From Methylocella tundrae (GTDB taxonomy: Bacteria; Pseudomonadota; Alphaproteobacteria; Rhizobiales; Beijerinckiaceae): 64,000 nt of DNA. Shown piece after piece: positions 55,847 through 63,804 of this stretch. The position numbers and the translations under genes were made by a program. The stretch is from NCBI RefSeq assembly GCF_038024855.1, contig NZ_CP139089.1:806001-870000 (forward strand). Reading direction: 5' to 3'. Under the pieces are notes generated by a model. It saw only the letters and a program-made list of their open reading frames with translations. It was not told the DNA's origin and ran no database searches. Positions within the stretch are counted from its first letter, which is position 1. The number at the start of each line of letters is the position of its first letter.

Positions 55847-56179
55847 TCACAGCCATGAGCTCAAATCCAGCCGCGGCTGTTCGCGCGGGACTGCGTTTTG
55901 CGGCGAGAAGGCGAGCTCGCCTTCATGCAGCGCATGGAGAATTTCGCCGAGGCGGTCTTCGGCTTCGCGCATGGCGGCTTTACCGAGCGGCGGCGCGATC
56001 GTCCAGTTTTGCTGCGCGCCGCCGAGCGCGAGGCGCAGCCGCGCGAGCCATCCGGCTGGCTTCGGCGCGAGGCGCGCACAGCGCCACACCAGTTTTCCGA
56101 GAGCGGTTTCGAGAACCAGAATCCGCCCCTTCAACAATTCGATTTCTTCCGCCTCGGAGCGCGTGATCTCCGCGTTCAT
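55847..56179 (-). CDS. Hypothetical phage protein on opposite strand
   Basis: 110 residues: NAEITRSEAEEIELLKGRIL, VLETALGKLVWRCARLAPKP, then AAMREAEDRLGEILHALHEG. Composition is much more protein-like than the Arg/Ala-rich plus-strand frame, so I place the gene here. It is the only minus-strand gene inside the rightward block. No family recognised. Confidence 0.5.
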   Translation of the reverse strand: MNAEITRSEAEEIELLKGRILVLETALGKLVWRCARLAPKPAGWLARLRLALGGAQQNWTIAPPLGKAAMREAEDRLGEILHALHEGELAFSPQNAVPREQPRLDLSSWL

Positions 56180-56261
56180 TCGGGTTGATCCTTGTGTGTT
56201 GTTTCCTGGCCGCTGAGCGTTGGCGCGCTTTTTGGCCGTGTTGCTTCAGGTGTATTCACAA

Positions 56262-56723
56262 ATGTCTGCGTCTGCCGGTCTTTTGCCCTTCAATGATCTG
56301 CGGCCTCAAGCGTCTTTAGAGATGCCAGAGGACGCTTTGAGAATGTGCAAAAATCCTTTGAGAGATTCGCAAAAGAGCGACGTTCCCTATGTTGAGCGCG
56401 CCTCGGTCTGGGCGGATGCGCTGGTCCGCAAAGAGACCCGAGGTCCGGGCGATCTCGATAATGCGATGCGTCGCGCCGCGCGCGCCAGCGGCGTTCCCTA
56501 CAGCGCGTTTTGGGCGCTGCGATACAGGCGCCCGAAAGACATATTGGCGTCGATCTATTTTGCGTTGCGTGACGCTTATGAGGCCGAGCGAGCAAGGCAA
56601 CTTCAGGCATTGAAACATGAACTTGAAATCACAGCGGCGCAGGCCGGGGATTCTGCGCATTCTGTTCGCGCGGCTCAGGCTTTGGTTGACGAGGCTTCGG
56701 ACGTGACCAAAGGGAGTGAGTGA
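56262..56723 (+). CDS. Hypothetical phage protein
   Basis: About 153 residues from the Met at 56262; Met codons at 56322 or 56343 are equally possible, the last having AGAGGA upstream. The conserved-looking part is DLDNAMRRAARASGVPYSAF, WALRYRRPKDILASIYFALR and a helical tail. It may be a small DNA-binding protein. Its stop overlaps the gcrA-like start region. Confidence 0.55.
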   Translation: MSASAGLLPFNDLRPQASLEMPEDALRMCKNPLRDSQKSDVPYVERASVWADALVRKETRGPGDLDNAMRRAARASGVPYSAFWALRYRRPKDILASIYFALRDAYEAERARQLQALKHELEITAAQAGDSAHSVRAAQALVDEASDVTKGSE

Positions 56724-57265
56724 TGGCCTATTGGTCGGATGATCGCATTGCGGAGCTTGAAGGGCTGATCGCCAAGGGCGCGAGCGCGGGAGACGCCGCC
56801 GCGCATTTTGACGGCAGGTTTTCGCGCTCCGCGCTGATTGGATTTGCGGCGCGGCGCGGGTTGCATTTCAACAGCAGACCCGGGCGAAGGGGTGAGGCAA
56901 AGGCTACGGCGTCAGCGCCCGCAGCCGGCGCGCGGCCTGCGCCATGCGCCAGACGCGTCCCCGCGCTGAAACCAGCCGCTCCCAAGCCGGCGCCCAAGCC
57001 AGCCATGCGGCCGGCGCCAAAGCCGATCATGCGTCCCGCGCCGGAAGCGCCGCCGCCTGCCCCTGAGCTGGTCGAGGGACCCGGCGTTCCGTTCGCGGAA
57101 CTGGCCGCGCATCAGTGCCGCTGGCCATCCGGCGGACCGGCTGTCGAGGATTTCCGCTTTTGCGCCGCGCCGCGGCCTGGCGCCGGACCTTACTGCGCCG
57201 CGCATGCCGCGCGGGCCTATGCGAAGCCGCGCGCGTCAGCCGCCGGCCGGATCGGGAGGGACTGA
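56723..57265 (+). CDS. GcrA-family regulator, phage-borne
   Basis: About 180 residues from the ATG at 56723 (AGGGAG six bases upstream; a GTG at 56720 is possible). AYWSDDRIAELEGLIAKGAS and RFSRSALIGFAARRGLHF match the GcrA DNA-binding helix-turn-helix (W-DERV..., SRNAVIGK-HRLGL). The C-terminus CRWPSGGPAVEDFRFCAAPR, then GPYCAAHAARAY, matches the GcrA Cys-rich end. A Pro/Ala-rich linker joins them. GcrA binds sigma-70 and adenine-methylated GANTC sites in alphaproteobacteria, so this copy may redirect host cell-cycle transcription. Confidence 0.85.
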   Translation: MAYWSDDRIAELEGLIAKGASAGDAAAHFDGRFSRSALIGFAARRGLHFNSRPGRRGEAKATASAPAAGARPAPCARRVPALKPAAPKPAPKPAMRPAPKPIMRPAPEAPPPAPELVEGPGVPFAELAAHQCRWPSGGPAVEDFRFCAAPRPGAGPYCAAHAARAYAKPRASAAGRIGRD

Positions 57266-57486
57266 TGGCGCTGGAAATATTCGAGATCCACGACAAGCAG
57301 GAACGCGAGATCGCGGCGATTGTCGAGGGCGCGACGCCGGAGCTGGCGTGGCTGTTCTGCGGCTCGGCGATCACAGCCAATATCAAGGCGGCGCGGCGCG
57401 TGCTCGGCGAGGAAAAGACCCGCGCCATGCTGCGGGAGGTCCTGGCCGATTGCGGGCTGAACCTCAATCGCGCGCCCCGGGCATGA
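57265..57486 (+). CDS. Small hypothetical phage protein
   Basis: 73 residues. The ATG overlaps the previous stop by one base and has GGGAGGG upstream. Helical (LEIFEIHDKQEREIAAIVEG; NIKAARRVLGEEKTRAMLRE). Its stop overlaps the primase-like start (ATGA). No family recognised. Confidence 0.6.
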   Translation: MALEIFEIHDKQEREIAAIVEGATPELAWLFCGSAITANIKAARRVLGEEKTRAMLREVLADCGLNLNRAPRA

Positions 57487-58682
57487 GCGTCATGGCGCGC
57501 CTTTCGCGGGATGATCTGGCGCAGGTGAAGGCGCTCAATCCGCTCGATGACATCATCGACCAGCGGACGAAGCTGAAACGCGCGAATTCGCGCGGCATCC
57601 GCGAAGGGCAGTGCATCTGCAATCCGGTGCGCGGCAAATGGCCCTTGTGGGTCAATGCGCAGACCTCGACGTGGGGATGCCTGGCGCGCGGAAGCGTCTG
57701 CGGCGGCGACACTTTTACTTTCCTTGAGCAGTTCGAGGGGTTGGATTTTCAGGCGGCGCTCGCCTCGATGTGCGGCGCTGAGGCTGTGCGCGATCCCGAG
57801 GCCGCGGCGCGGATGGAGGCTGAGCGCGCGGCGCGCGCGGCCGAGCATGACGCGCGGGCGAAGGCGCTGGCCGAGGATGAGCGCGCGAAAGCCTATGCGA
57901 TCTGGCAAAACGCCGGGCCTGTGGCGGAGACGCTGGTTGACGCCTATTTCGCGCATCGCGGGCTTGATCCCGTGCGCTCAAAGGCGCTGCGGTTTTCGCC
58001 GATGGAGGCCTATTGGCATGCGCCGGAAGACGCCGGCGCGAAGCCTTCGATCGTGCATCGCGGACCCTGCATGCTGGCGGCGATTCAGGGTCCGGATGGG
58101 CGGTTTTTGGGGCTGCACCGGACCTGGCTCGACGCGCGTCTTGGGACGGCTGACATGCCGCGCGAGGCGTCGGGTAAGGCTGAGATTTTGGCCGCTGACG
58201 GCGCGCCGCTGCCGGCGAAAAAAATGCGCGGCGGCAAGCAGGGCGGCGCGATCCGGCTGCATGACTGGCATGAGGGCAGCGGCGAAAGAGTCTTTCTCTG
58301 CGGCGAGGGGATCGAGACGGTTGAGACGGTCTATCTGGCCGTGCATCGCGGCTTCGGCGCGAATTATTGCGCCTGGGCGGCCGGCGATCTCGGCAATATC
58401 TCGGGCAAGGCATTGGGGCTTTCGTCCAAACATCCGGCCAAGCCGGGCCGATGGATACCCAGCGAGGAGCCGGACCCGGATGCGCCGGGGCTGATGCCGC
58501 CCGCTGGCGCGGCGAAGGCGATCATTCTTGGCGATGGCGACAGCGATCCGCTGGTGACAATGGCGCGGCTCGAATGCGCGCGGCGCAGATGGTCGCGCGC
58601 GGGATGCCCGGCGGAGGTGCGCATGGCGCCCGAAGGGTCTGACTACAATGATCTGGCGCGGCAGAGGGAGGATGTGGCGTGA
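57483..58682 (+). CDS. CHC2 zinc-finger/Toprim primase-like protein
   Basis: 399 residues. The N-terminal DnaG-like zinc ribbon has Cys44, Cys46, Cys66 and Cys73 (QCICNPVRGKW; WGCLARGSVCGGDTFTF). The C-terminal Toprim domain has the Glu of FLCGEGIETVETVYLA and the DxD of AIILGDGDSDPL. It probably makes RNA primers for the element's replication. It lacks a helicase domain; the D5 protein 2.5 kb downstream could supply one. Confidence 0.85.
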   Translation: MSVMARLSRDDLAQVKALNPLDDIIDQRTKLKRANSRGIREGQCICNPVRGKWPLWVNAQTSTWGCLARGSVCGGDTFTFLEQFEGLDFQAALASMCGAEAVRDPEAAARMEAERAARAAEHDARAKALAEDERAKAYAIWQNAGPVAETLVDAYFAHRGLDPVRSKALRFSPMEAYWHAPEDAGAKPSIVHRGPCMLAAIQGPDGRFLGLHRTWLDARLGTADMPREASGKAEILAADGAPLPAKKMRGGKQGGAIRLHDWHEGSGERVFLCGEGIETVETVYLAVHRGFGANYCAWAAGDLGNISGKALGLSSKHPAKPGRWIPSEEPDPDAPGLMPPAGAAKAIILGDGDSDPLVTMARLECARRRWSRAGCPAEVRMAPEGSDYNDLARQREDVA

Positions 58683-58897
58683 GACACACTAAAACGCCCT
58701 ACACGCGCGGCGCCTCGACTGTTCGGCCGTTTGCGGCGAGCGAGGATCAGCTGATAACCGATTGGCGCATTCAAGGTCACGGCACTACGGCCATAGCCCG
58801 CCGCCTTTCGGAAGAAACGGGCTATCTGCGCTCTCCAGCAACAATAAACATGCGCCTCAAAACCTTGGCGCGGATTGAGGAGCAGGATGCGCCATGA
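58679..58897 (+). CDS. Small HTH-like phage protein
   Basis: 72 residues from a GTG that overlaps the previous stop. EDQLITDWRIQGHGTTAIAR and RLSEETGYLRSPATINMRLK look like a homeodomain- or GcrA-type helix-turn-helix. No family recognised. Confidence 0.6.
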   Translation: MRHTKTPYTRGASTVRPFAASEDQLITDWRIQGHGTTAIARRLSEETGYLRSPATINMRLKTLARIEEQDAP

Positions 58898-59109
58898 GCA
58901 TTTTCGAGCAACCTGACTTGGCGGATGTCGACCATGCGGTTGACGCGCTTTGGCGCTGCCGTTTCGACACCGCGACCATCGCTCGGCTGCTGAATCGCAG
59001 CGAGGCGCAGATCTATAACCGGCTGTGCCGGCGCGCCGGGATGGCCGCGCATCCGGACCCCGCGGAGTTCAGCCAATTTGTCGAGGGAGGCGTCTATGCG
59101 GCCGATTGA
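58894..59109 (+). CDS. Small HTH-like phage protein
   Basis: 71 residues. VDALWRCRFDTATIARLLNR followed by SEAQIYNRLCRRAG resembles a helix-turn-helix. Coupled by overlaps on both sides. No family recognised. Confidence 0.6.
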   Translation: MSIFEQPDLADVDHAVDALWRCRFDTATIARLLNRSEAQIYNRLCRRAGMAAHPDPAEFSQFVEGGVYAAD

Positions 59110-59926
59110 GCCTGTGAAAGGGGGCGTGACGCCGCCGGAGCATTTTGGGCCGGTCCCCGAATTGCGCTGGCTGGCGATCTCGCAGCTTGTTGTCGACGAG
59201 ACCTATCAGCGCGAAATTGGCGGACCCGGCAAGACCAATGTCCGGGCGATCGCGTCGAACTTCTCCTGGATGAAATTCGCGCCTGTCGTCGTCTGTCCGG
59301 TGCAGGGCGGGGCCTATGCGATCGTGGACGGGCAGCATCGCACGACGGCGGCTTTGACGATCGGCATAGACAGCGTGCCTTGCCTGATCATCCAGGCCGA
59401 CCGGAAACAACAGGCCGAAAGCTTTCGGGCGATCAACGCCGGCACGGTCAAGGTCAACCGGCTGGCGATCTATCGGGCGTCGCGCGCCGCCGGCGACCCG
59501 GAGGCGCTGGCGATCGACGCCGCATCGCGCGCGGGCGGCGTCACGATCGTCGCAAGCTATATGGCGTCAAAGGATCTGAAGCCGGGCGAGACCATGGCTT
59601 CCGGCACGGTCGGCAAGTGCCTCGCACAATATGGGCGCGATCTGACGGTGCTGGCGCTGAAAACCATTGTCACCTCGGAAAGCGAACAGGGCGGCGCGTT
59701 GCAGGCGAAGATCATCGCCGCCGTCGCCGCTGTGCTTTACGATAATCCTGCCTGGCGCGAGGACGCGCGGCTGACGGGCGCTTTCAAAAACATCGATCTC
59801 GCCGGGGAGATGGAAGAGGCTTTCTTCAAGGCGAAGAAGCCCGGGGCCGCGAAAGCGGCGGACCTGCTGTATTGCGCGATCGTCCGTCATCTTGACGCGG
59901 CGCTGAGGCGGAAGGCGATCGCGTGA
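59096..59926 (+). CDS. ParB/DGQHR-type protein
   Basis: 277 residues from the ATG at 59096, with GAGGGAGG upstream. LRWLAISQLVVDETYQREIG, AIASNFSWMKFAPVVVCPV and AIVDGQHRTTAAL form a ParB N-terminal/sulfiredoxin-like nuclease fold (the DGQHR motif replaces GxRR). The rest is helical. Related phage proteins are called DUF6551 or ParB-like. It may be a nuclease or CTP-binding switch; partitioning is unlikely without parA. Confidence 0.7.
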   Translation: MRPIEPVKGGVTPPEHFGPVPELRWLAISQLVVDETYQREIGGPGKTNVRAIASNFSWMKFAPVVVCPVQGGAYAIVDGQHRTTAALTIGIDSVPCLIIQADRKQQAESFRAINAGTVKVNRLAIYRASRAAGDPEALAIDAASRAGGVTIVASYMASKDLKPGETMASGTVGKCLAQYGRDLTVLALKTIVTSESEQGGALQAKIIAAVAAVLYDNPAWREDARLTGAFKNIDLAGEMEEAFFKAKKPGAAKAADLLYCAIVRHLDAALRRKAIA

Positions 59927-60234
59927 GCGCGGTGGAATTGCCTCCTCCTTTAATTGCCGATCTGCGGCGCGGGGCGGCTCAAGAGGCGCGAATTCTAAGG
60001 GGCGAGAATGCTCATCTCAGAGAGATAATCGCGGAACTCGAAGACCGATTATCGCAGATGCGCCAGCGCGACGAAGAGCTGATCGACGGCGCGCGGGTGC
60101 GGACCTGTGGTCTGACAACGCCTATGCGTGGGACGCTTCTCGCGCGAAACGGTGAGTTTAGTTGGGTTATGTTTGATGGCTGCGACGAGCCGAGAACGTG
60201 GCCCCTTAAATATCTGGGTGTGACCAAACGGTGA
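59923..60234 (+). CDS. Hypothetical coiled-coil phage protein
   Basis: 103 residues from a GTG overlapping the previous stop. A coiled coil (ARILRGENAHLREIIAELED, RLSQMRQRDEEL) is followed by a small beta domain (FSWVMFDGCDEPRTWPLKYL). No family recognised. Confidence 0.6.
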   Translation: MSAVELPPPLIADLRRGAAQEARILRGENAHLREIIAELEDRLSQMRQRDEELIDGARVRTCGLTTPMRGTLLARNGEFSWVMFDGCDEPRTWPLKYLGVTKR

Positions 60235-60253
60235 GATCGCGGGAGGCGGCGGA

Positions 60254-60505
60254 ATGAGCAATCCGGACCTGTTGGAATTAGCGATTCGCGAGGGCGCGGC
60301 GAAGGCTTTGCGCGCGCGGGCGGAAGCGGCTGCGGCGCGCGCTGAAGACTGCCGGACGAAGATCGGGCTGAAGACGGGCGGCGCCCTTGTTATTTCGACG
60401 GCTGAATCGGCGCTGGAAGAGCGCAACGCGCGGGACTGGCGCGCGCTCGCCGATGAGATCGGGAGCGGGTTGGGGGAAAAGCAAAATGATTCGGGTGACC
60501 TTTGA
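60254..60505 (+). CDS. Small hypothetical phage protein
   Basis: 83 residues, helical and Ala/Arg-rich (EGAAKALRARAEAAAARAED). GGGAGG lies upstream of the ATG. Overlaps the next gene by 20 bases. No family recognised. Confidence 0.55.
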   Translation: MSNPDLLELAIREGAAKALRARAEAAAARAEDCRTKIGLKTGGALVISTAESALEERNARDWRALADEIGSGLGEKQNDSGDL

Positions 60506-60824
60506 TCTGCTTCCGGGCGGCGACGCTGATCGCGCCCGAACCATCGGCATTATGGAAATTGCGAACATTGGAATTCATGGCGATGGAACGGCCGACTATG
60601 CCGTAGCGCTGAAAAAAACGCCGCCTTTCGCGGGCGCGCTGCGCGCGGCATGGAAAAAGGGAAAGGTCAGCTCTGATGATACGGCGTTGAACGCGGTGAT
60701 GGCTGGCGAGGATGACGAGCTGATCACAGCTCTCGCAACCGGCCATCACCGCACGCGGCGCGGCGTCTATGACCTGCTGTTCCGCGCGCTGCGTTCCTGC
60801 GGGCTTGATAAGAGAAATTCATGA
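60486..60824 (+). CDS. Hypothetical phage protein
   Basis: 112 residues from the ATG at 60486. The N-terminal beta-rich part (MIRVTFDLLPGGDADRARTI, GIMEIANIGIHGDG) precedes a helical end. No family recognised. Overlaps the deaminase gene start by four bases. Confidence 0.6.
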   Translation: MIRVTFDLLPGGDADRARTIGIMEIANIGIHGDGTADYAVALKKTPPFAGALRAAWKKGKVSSDDTALNAVMAGEDDELITALATGHHRTRRGVYDLLFRALRSCGLDKRNS

Positions 60825-61156
60825 GCCGTGGACCTTGCGCGAAACAGATCGTGCGCGCGACGATTGTGGCGGTGGATGGCTCGCGGTTTGTTGGCGAGAA
60901 TGATTGCGCCAACCCGCAGCCCGTCTGCCCTCGCAAAGACCTGCCGACCGGCGTCGGTTATGAGCTCTGCCACGACGTGTGCGGGCAGAGCAGCCACGCC
61001 GAGATTGCGGCGTTGAAGGCGGCCGGCGCCGCGGCGCGGGGCGGGGCCATTTATCTCGAAGGGCATAGCTACGCCTGCGAAAACTGCCGCGCGGCCTGCC
61101 TGGCGGCTGGAATCGCTCGGATATACGTTGCGGCTCCGCCGTCTGGTGACGAATGA
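60821..61156 (+). CDS. Deoxycytidylate/cytidine deaminase-like protein
   Basis: 111 residues. His59-Ala-Glu61 (SSHAEIAALKAAG) and Cys86-x-x-Cys89 (YACENCRAACLAAGI) are the zinc site of the cytidine deaminase fold. An extra Cys-rich stretch (NDCANPQPVCPRKDLPTGVG) precedes it, as in phage dCMP deaminases. It would feed dUMP/dTTP synthesis during replication. Coupled to both neighbours by overlaps. Confidence 0.8.
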   Translation: MSRGPCAKQIVRATIVAVDGSRFVGENDCANPQPVCPRKDLPTGVGYELCHDVCGQSSHAEIAALKAAGAAARGGAIYLEGHSYACENCRAACLAAGIARIYVAAPPSGDE

Positions 61157-62928
61157 CGCCTGAACAAGCCGCGCTTATTGCCTCCATGGTTGAAGGCGCG
61201 CCGCCCCGCGAACCCCTTGCCGCGCCGGCGCCGCCTCTCGACCATAGCGACGAGATCGACGATGGCACGGAATTGGGGCCTTCCGATTCCGACGCGCGGC
61301 AGGTTGACGCCGGCGCGCTCATACGCTGCTGCGAGCTCGACCATTCCGACACGGATAATGGCAAAAGGCTGCTGGCGCATTTCGGCTCGGAATTGCGCGT
61401 CTTGAAGCAGGGCGACGCCAAGACGCCGAGCTATGCCGCCTGGGTCGGCACGCATTGGGATATTGATTGCGGCAACCTCTATGCGCATGCCGTGGCGCAA
61501 AAGCTCGGCGGCCGCATCGGCCTCGAGGCCGATGTGATGGCGCAGACGCCTTTTGAGGAAAAGATCATCGCCGAGGCCGACCAGGCCGATGATGATCTCG
61601 CCGCGCTGGAAAAGCGCAAGGCGGAGTGGAGCGATGAGGATGTTGCGCGCGCCCGGGTTTTGAAGCGGCTGGTCGACGAAGGGGACGCGGCGCGCGACGC
61701 TCTGAAAAAGCGGAAAATCGCGCGGCGGAAATTCGCCGTCTCAAGCAAGAATAAATCGCGAATCGAGGCGATGATGATCTGCGCCGCGCCGTTTTGCGCT
61801 GTCGAGCCCGATGATTTCAACAAGAATCCATTCCTGTTTTCGACGCGCAAGCACACATTGGAGTTTGTGCGCGAAAAGGATCTGGAATGTCCCGACCCTG
61901 ACGTCGAGCGCATGAAGGTCCGCCTTGACGTGCGGGATGGACACCGGCGCGAAGACATGCTGACGCGATTTGTGCCGCTGGCCTATAAGCCGAAGGCCGA
62001 ATGTCCGAGGTGGCTCGCCTTCCTCGATGAGTTTTTGCCAGACGCCTCCGTGCGCGAATTCGTGCAGACCTTTTCCGGCCTTGGCCTGATCGGCCGCACC
62101 GTGCAGCTGCTGGTCTTTCATTATGGCTCGGGCGCCAATGGCAAGAGCGTGTTTCTGGAAACGCTGATGCGCGTGCTGGGGCCGCTGGCGGTGGGCCTGC
62201 CGGCGGAAAGCATCACCGGGCAGGGCGATCGCAGCGCTGGCGGCGCCTCGCCCGATCTGGCGCGGCTCTATGGCGCCAGAGCCTTGAGGGTTTTGGAGCT
62301 GCCCGCCGACAAGCCGCTGCATGAGGATTTGGTGAAGAAACTCACCGGCGGCGAAAAGATCCCCGTGCGCACGCTGTTCAAGGGCTATTTCGAGTTTACG
62401 CCGATCTTCTCCTGCCACATGAGCGGCAACGGCTATCCGCGCATCGACGGAACCGACAATGGCATCTGGCGGCGCATGGCCGTGGTGCATTGGCCGGTGA
62501 CGATCCCGGAAGAAAAGCGCCGCGAGTTCGAAGATGTGCTGGCCGATTTCGCGCCGGAATATCCGGGCATCCTGAATTGGCTGATCGAGGGCGCGACGCG
62601 CTTTATCGAGAGCGGGCTGCACATGCCGGATTCGGTGCGGGCCGCGACGGCCGAGTATCGCAGCGAAATGGACCCGATCTCGGATTTTATCGCGGATTGC
62701 GTGAGCGAAGCGCCGGGGCAGTATCTGACCGCGCGAACCATGTATGAGGCTTATGTCTCATGGTCCATGGCCAATGCGAAGAAACCGATCTTTGAGACCA
62801 AATTCGGCCGCGTGATGAAGACGAAGTTCGAGCGCACGAAGACAGGCGTGCGACGATATTTGAATTGCCAGCTGCATGACGTGCCATACCGGCCCGATGC
62901 CGAGCCCCGCAACCCCGATTGGGAATAA
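61153..62928 (+). CDS. P4/D5-type primase-helicase
   Basis: 591 residues. The D5 N-terminal region is at about 250-310 and is followed by an SF3 helicase: Walker A GSGANGKS (325-332), a Walker B-like region (ARALRVLELPADKPLHEDLV), and NGYPRIDGTDNGIWRRMAVV (motif C and Arg finger). The C-terminal primase-associated domain follows (SDFIADCVSEAPGQYLTART). It unwinds the origin for phage or plasmid replication. The N-terminal ~200 residues hold a coiled coil instead of a primase domain, consistent with the separate Toprim gene. Confidence 0.85.
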   Translation: MTPEQAALIASMVEGAPPREPLAAPAPPLDHSDEIDDGTELGPSDSDARQVDAGALIRCCELDHSDTDNGKRLLAHFGSELRVLKQGDAKTPSYAAWVGTHWDIDCGNLYAHAVAQKLGGRIGLEADVMAQTPFEEKIIAEADQADDDLAALEKRKAEWSDEDVARARVLKRLVDEGDAARDALKKRKIARRKFAVSSKNKSRIEAMMICAAPFCAVEPDDFNKNPFLFSTRKHTLEFVREKDLECPDPDVERMKVRLDVRDGHRREDMLTRFVPLAYKPKAECPRWLAFLDEFLPDASVREFVQTFSGLGLIGRTVQLLVFHYGSGANGKSVFLETLMRVLGPLAVGLPAESITGQGDRSAGGASPDLARLYGARALRVLELPADKPLHEDLVKKLTGGEKIPVRTLFKGYFEFTPIFSCHMSGNGYPRIDGTDNGIWRRMAVVHWPVTIPEEKRREFEDVLADFAPEYPGILNWLIEGATRFIESGLHMPDSVRAATAEYRSEMDPISDFIADCVSEAPGQYLTARTMYEAYVSWSMANAKKPIFETKFGRVMKTKFERTKTGVRRYLNCQLHDVPYRPDAEPRNPDWE

Positions 62929-62946
62929 AGGATAGGAAAAACCCTC

Positions 62947-63327
62947 ATGAACGATTTGGAAACCGTCGCGCCGAGAGCGCAGGTGATTGCCGCGCAACCT
63001 GGATTCTTTGTCTTAACGCTCATGGGTATTGACGAAGACATGTCAATCTTGATGAGCCCGATCATCGGTTGGCTGATTGAAGGCGAAAATGCCTTCCCGC
63101 TGACGTCCTTTGGTACGCGGAGGAGCTCAACCGTTCTGCATCCAGGAGGGTTGATCGAATCGGAAAATGGATGGTGGTCCAATGCAAAGGATTGGGTATT
63201 GGATGAGATGGAGGAACACCCGCGCTATGCCGGCTTCCTCCAAAACCGGGACGCCTGGAATGTTGAGCCTGCCGTCTCTGGCATGATGGCCATCAAGCGC
63301 CTTCGTGAATTTGGCGGCGCGCTATGA
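62947..63327 (+). CDS. Hypothetical phage protein
   Basis: 126 residues: PGFFVLTLMGIDEDMSILMS, then IIGWLIEGENAFPLTSFGTR and an acidic helical part. No family recognised. It follows the D5 helicase by 18 bases and precedes the repeat cluster. Confidence 0.6.
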   Translation: MNDLETVAPRAQVIAAQPGFFVLTLMGIDEDMSILMSPIIGWLIEGENAFPLTSFGTRRSSTVLHPGGLIESENGWWSNAKDWVLDEMEEHPRYAGFLQNRDAWNVEPAVSGMMAIKRLREFGGAL

Positions 63328-63804
63328 GCTCACCTTTTCCTCTCGCAAAGACCTTGCGCGCAACAGGACCTCCGCGTCCAACGTGACGCTTCACCCTCCT
63401 TTCGGCCAAAAGTCAGTCGAGGGGTCTATTTTTTGGAACGTGTGGATCGCGAGCGATGGCGCTTGCTCTAAATTTGGCGGAAACGAGCGATTTTCTAGGG
63501 AGGGTTTGGAGGGTTTGGTGAGGGTTTATGCAAACCCTCCACACTAAAAACAACAACTGAAACAGTATCTTATCGAGTGCTTAGGGAGGGTTGGAGGGTT
63601 TACGCGCGCGTATATATAGAAAAAAGGGGTTACGGGGGAAAAGGAAAAACAGAAAAATTCCTTATGTATACGCGAGATAAACCCTCCAACCCTCCCTAGT
63701 GGTATTTTAACACATTGAAATGATTGAACAAAACATTAGGGATGGTTTTTTGAAACCCTCCCTGAACCCTCCAAACCCTCCACATTGCGGGAACGGGATG
63801 CGAC
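63328..63804. other. Non-coding origin-like region
   Basis: About 480 bases. A weak open frame (63305-63547) runs into the repeats and is probably not a gene. The right half is AT-rich, including TATATATAG near 63611. It holds the repeat cluster described separately and the upstream sequence of the gene at 63805. Confidence 0.6.
63499..63781. repeat. Cluster of GGAGGGTT/AACCCTCC iteron-like repeats
   Basis: About eleven copies of the 8-mer lie here: tandem on the G-rich strand at 63499-63527, one inverted at 63532-63540, pairs at 63585-63601 and 63679-63695, and three at 63753-63781. A perfect 21-bp inverted repeat (63582-63602 and 63678-63698) encloses an AT-rich 75-base core. Its arms are extended by CGCGTATA-type sequence on both sides. 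Confidence 0.85.

Noticed and set aside
57027..57956. 309-codon open frame on the minus strand
   Set aside because: It covers the gcrA-like and Toprim genes, whose motifs are clear on the plus strand. Its composition (Arg/Ser) is non-protein-like.
61741..62622. 293-codon open frame on the minus strand
   Set aside because: It is antisense to the D5 helicase with intact Walker motifs; no motif of its own.
63305..63547. Open frame with GTG start of 80 codons
   Set aside because: It overlaps the previous gene by 23 bases, has no ribosome-binding site and runs into the repeat cluster.
63499..63781. CRISPR array
   Set aside because: The repeats are only 8-9 bases, in both orientations, with unequal spacing and no cas genes.
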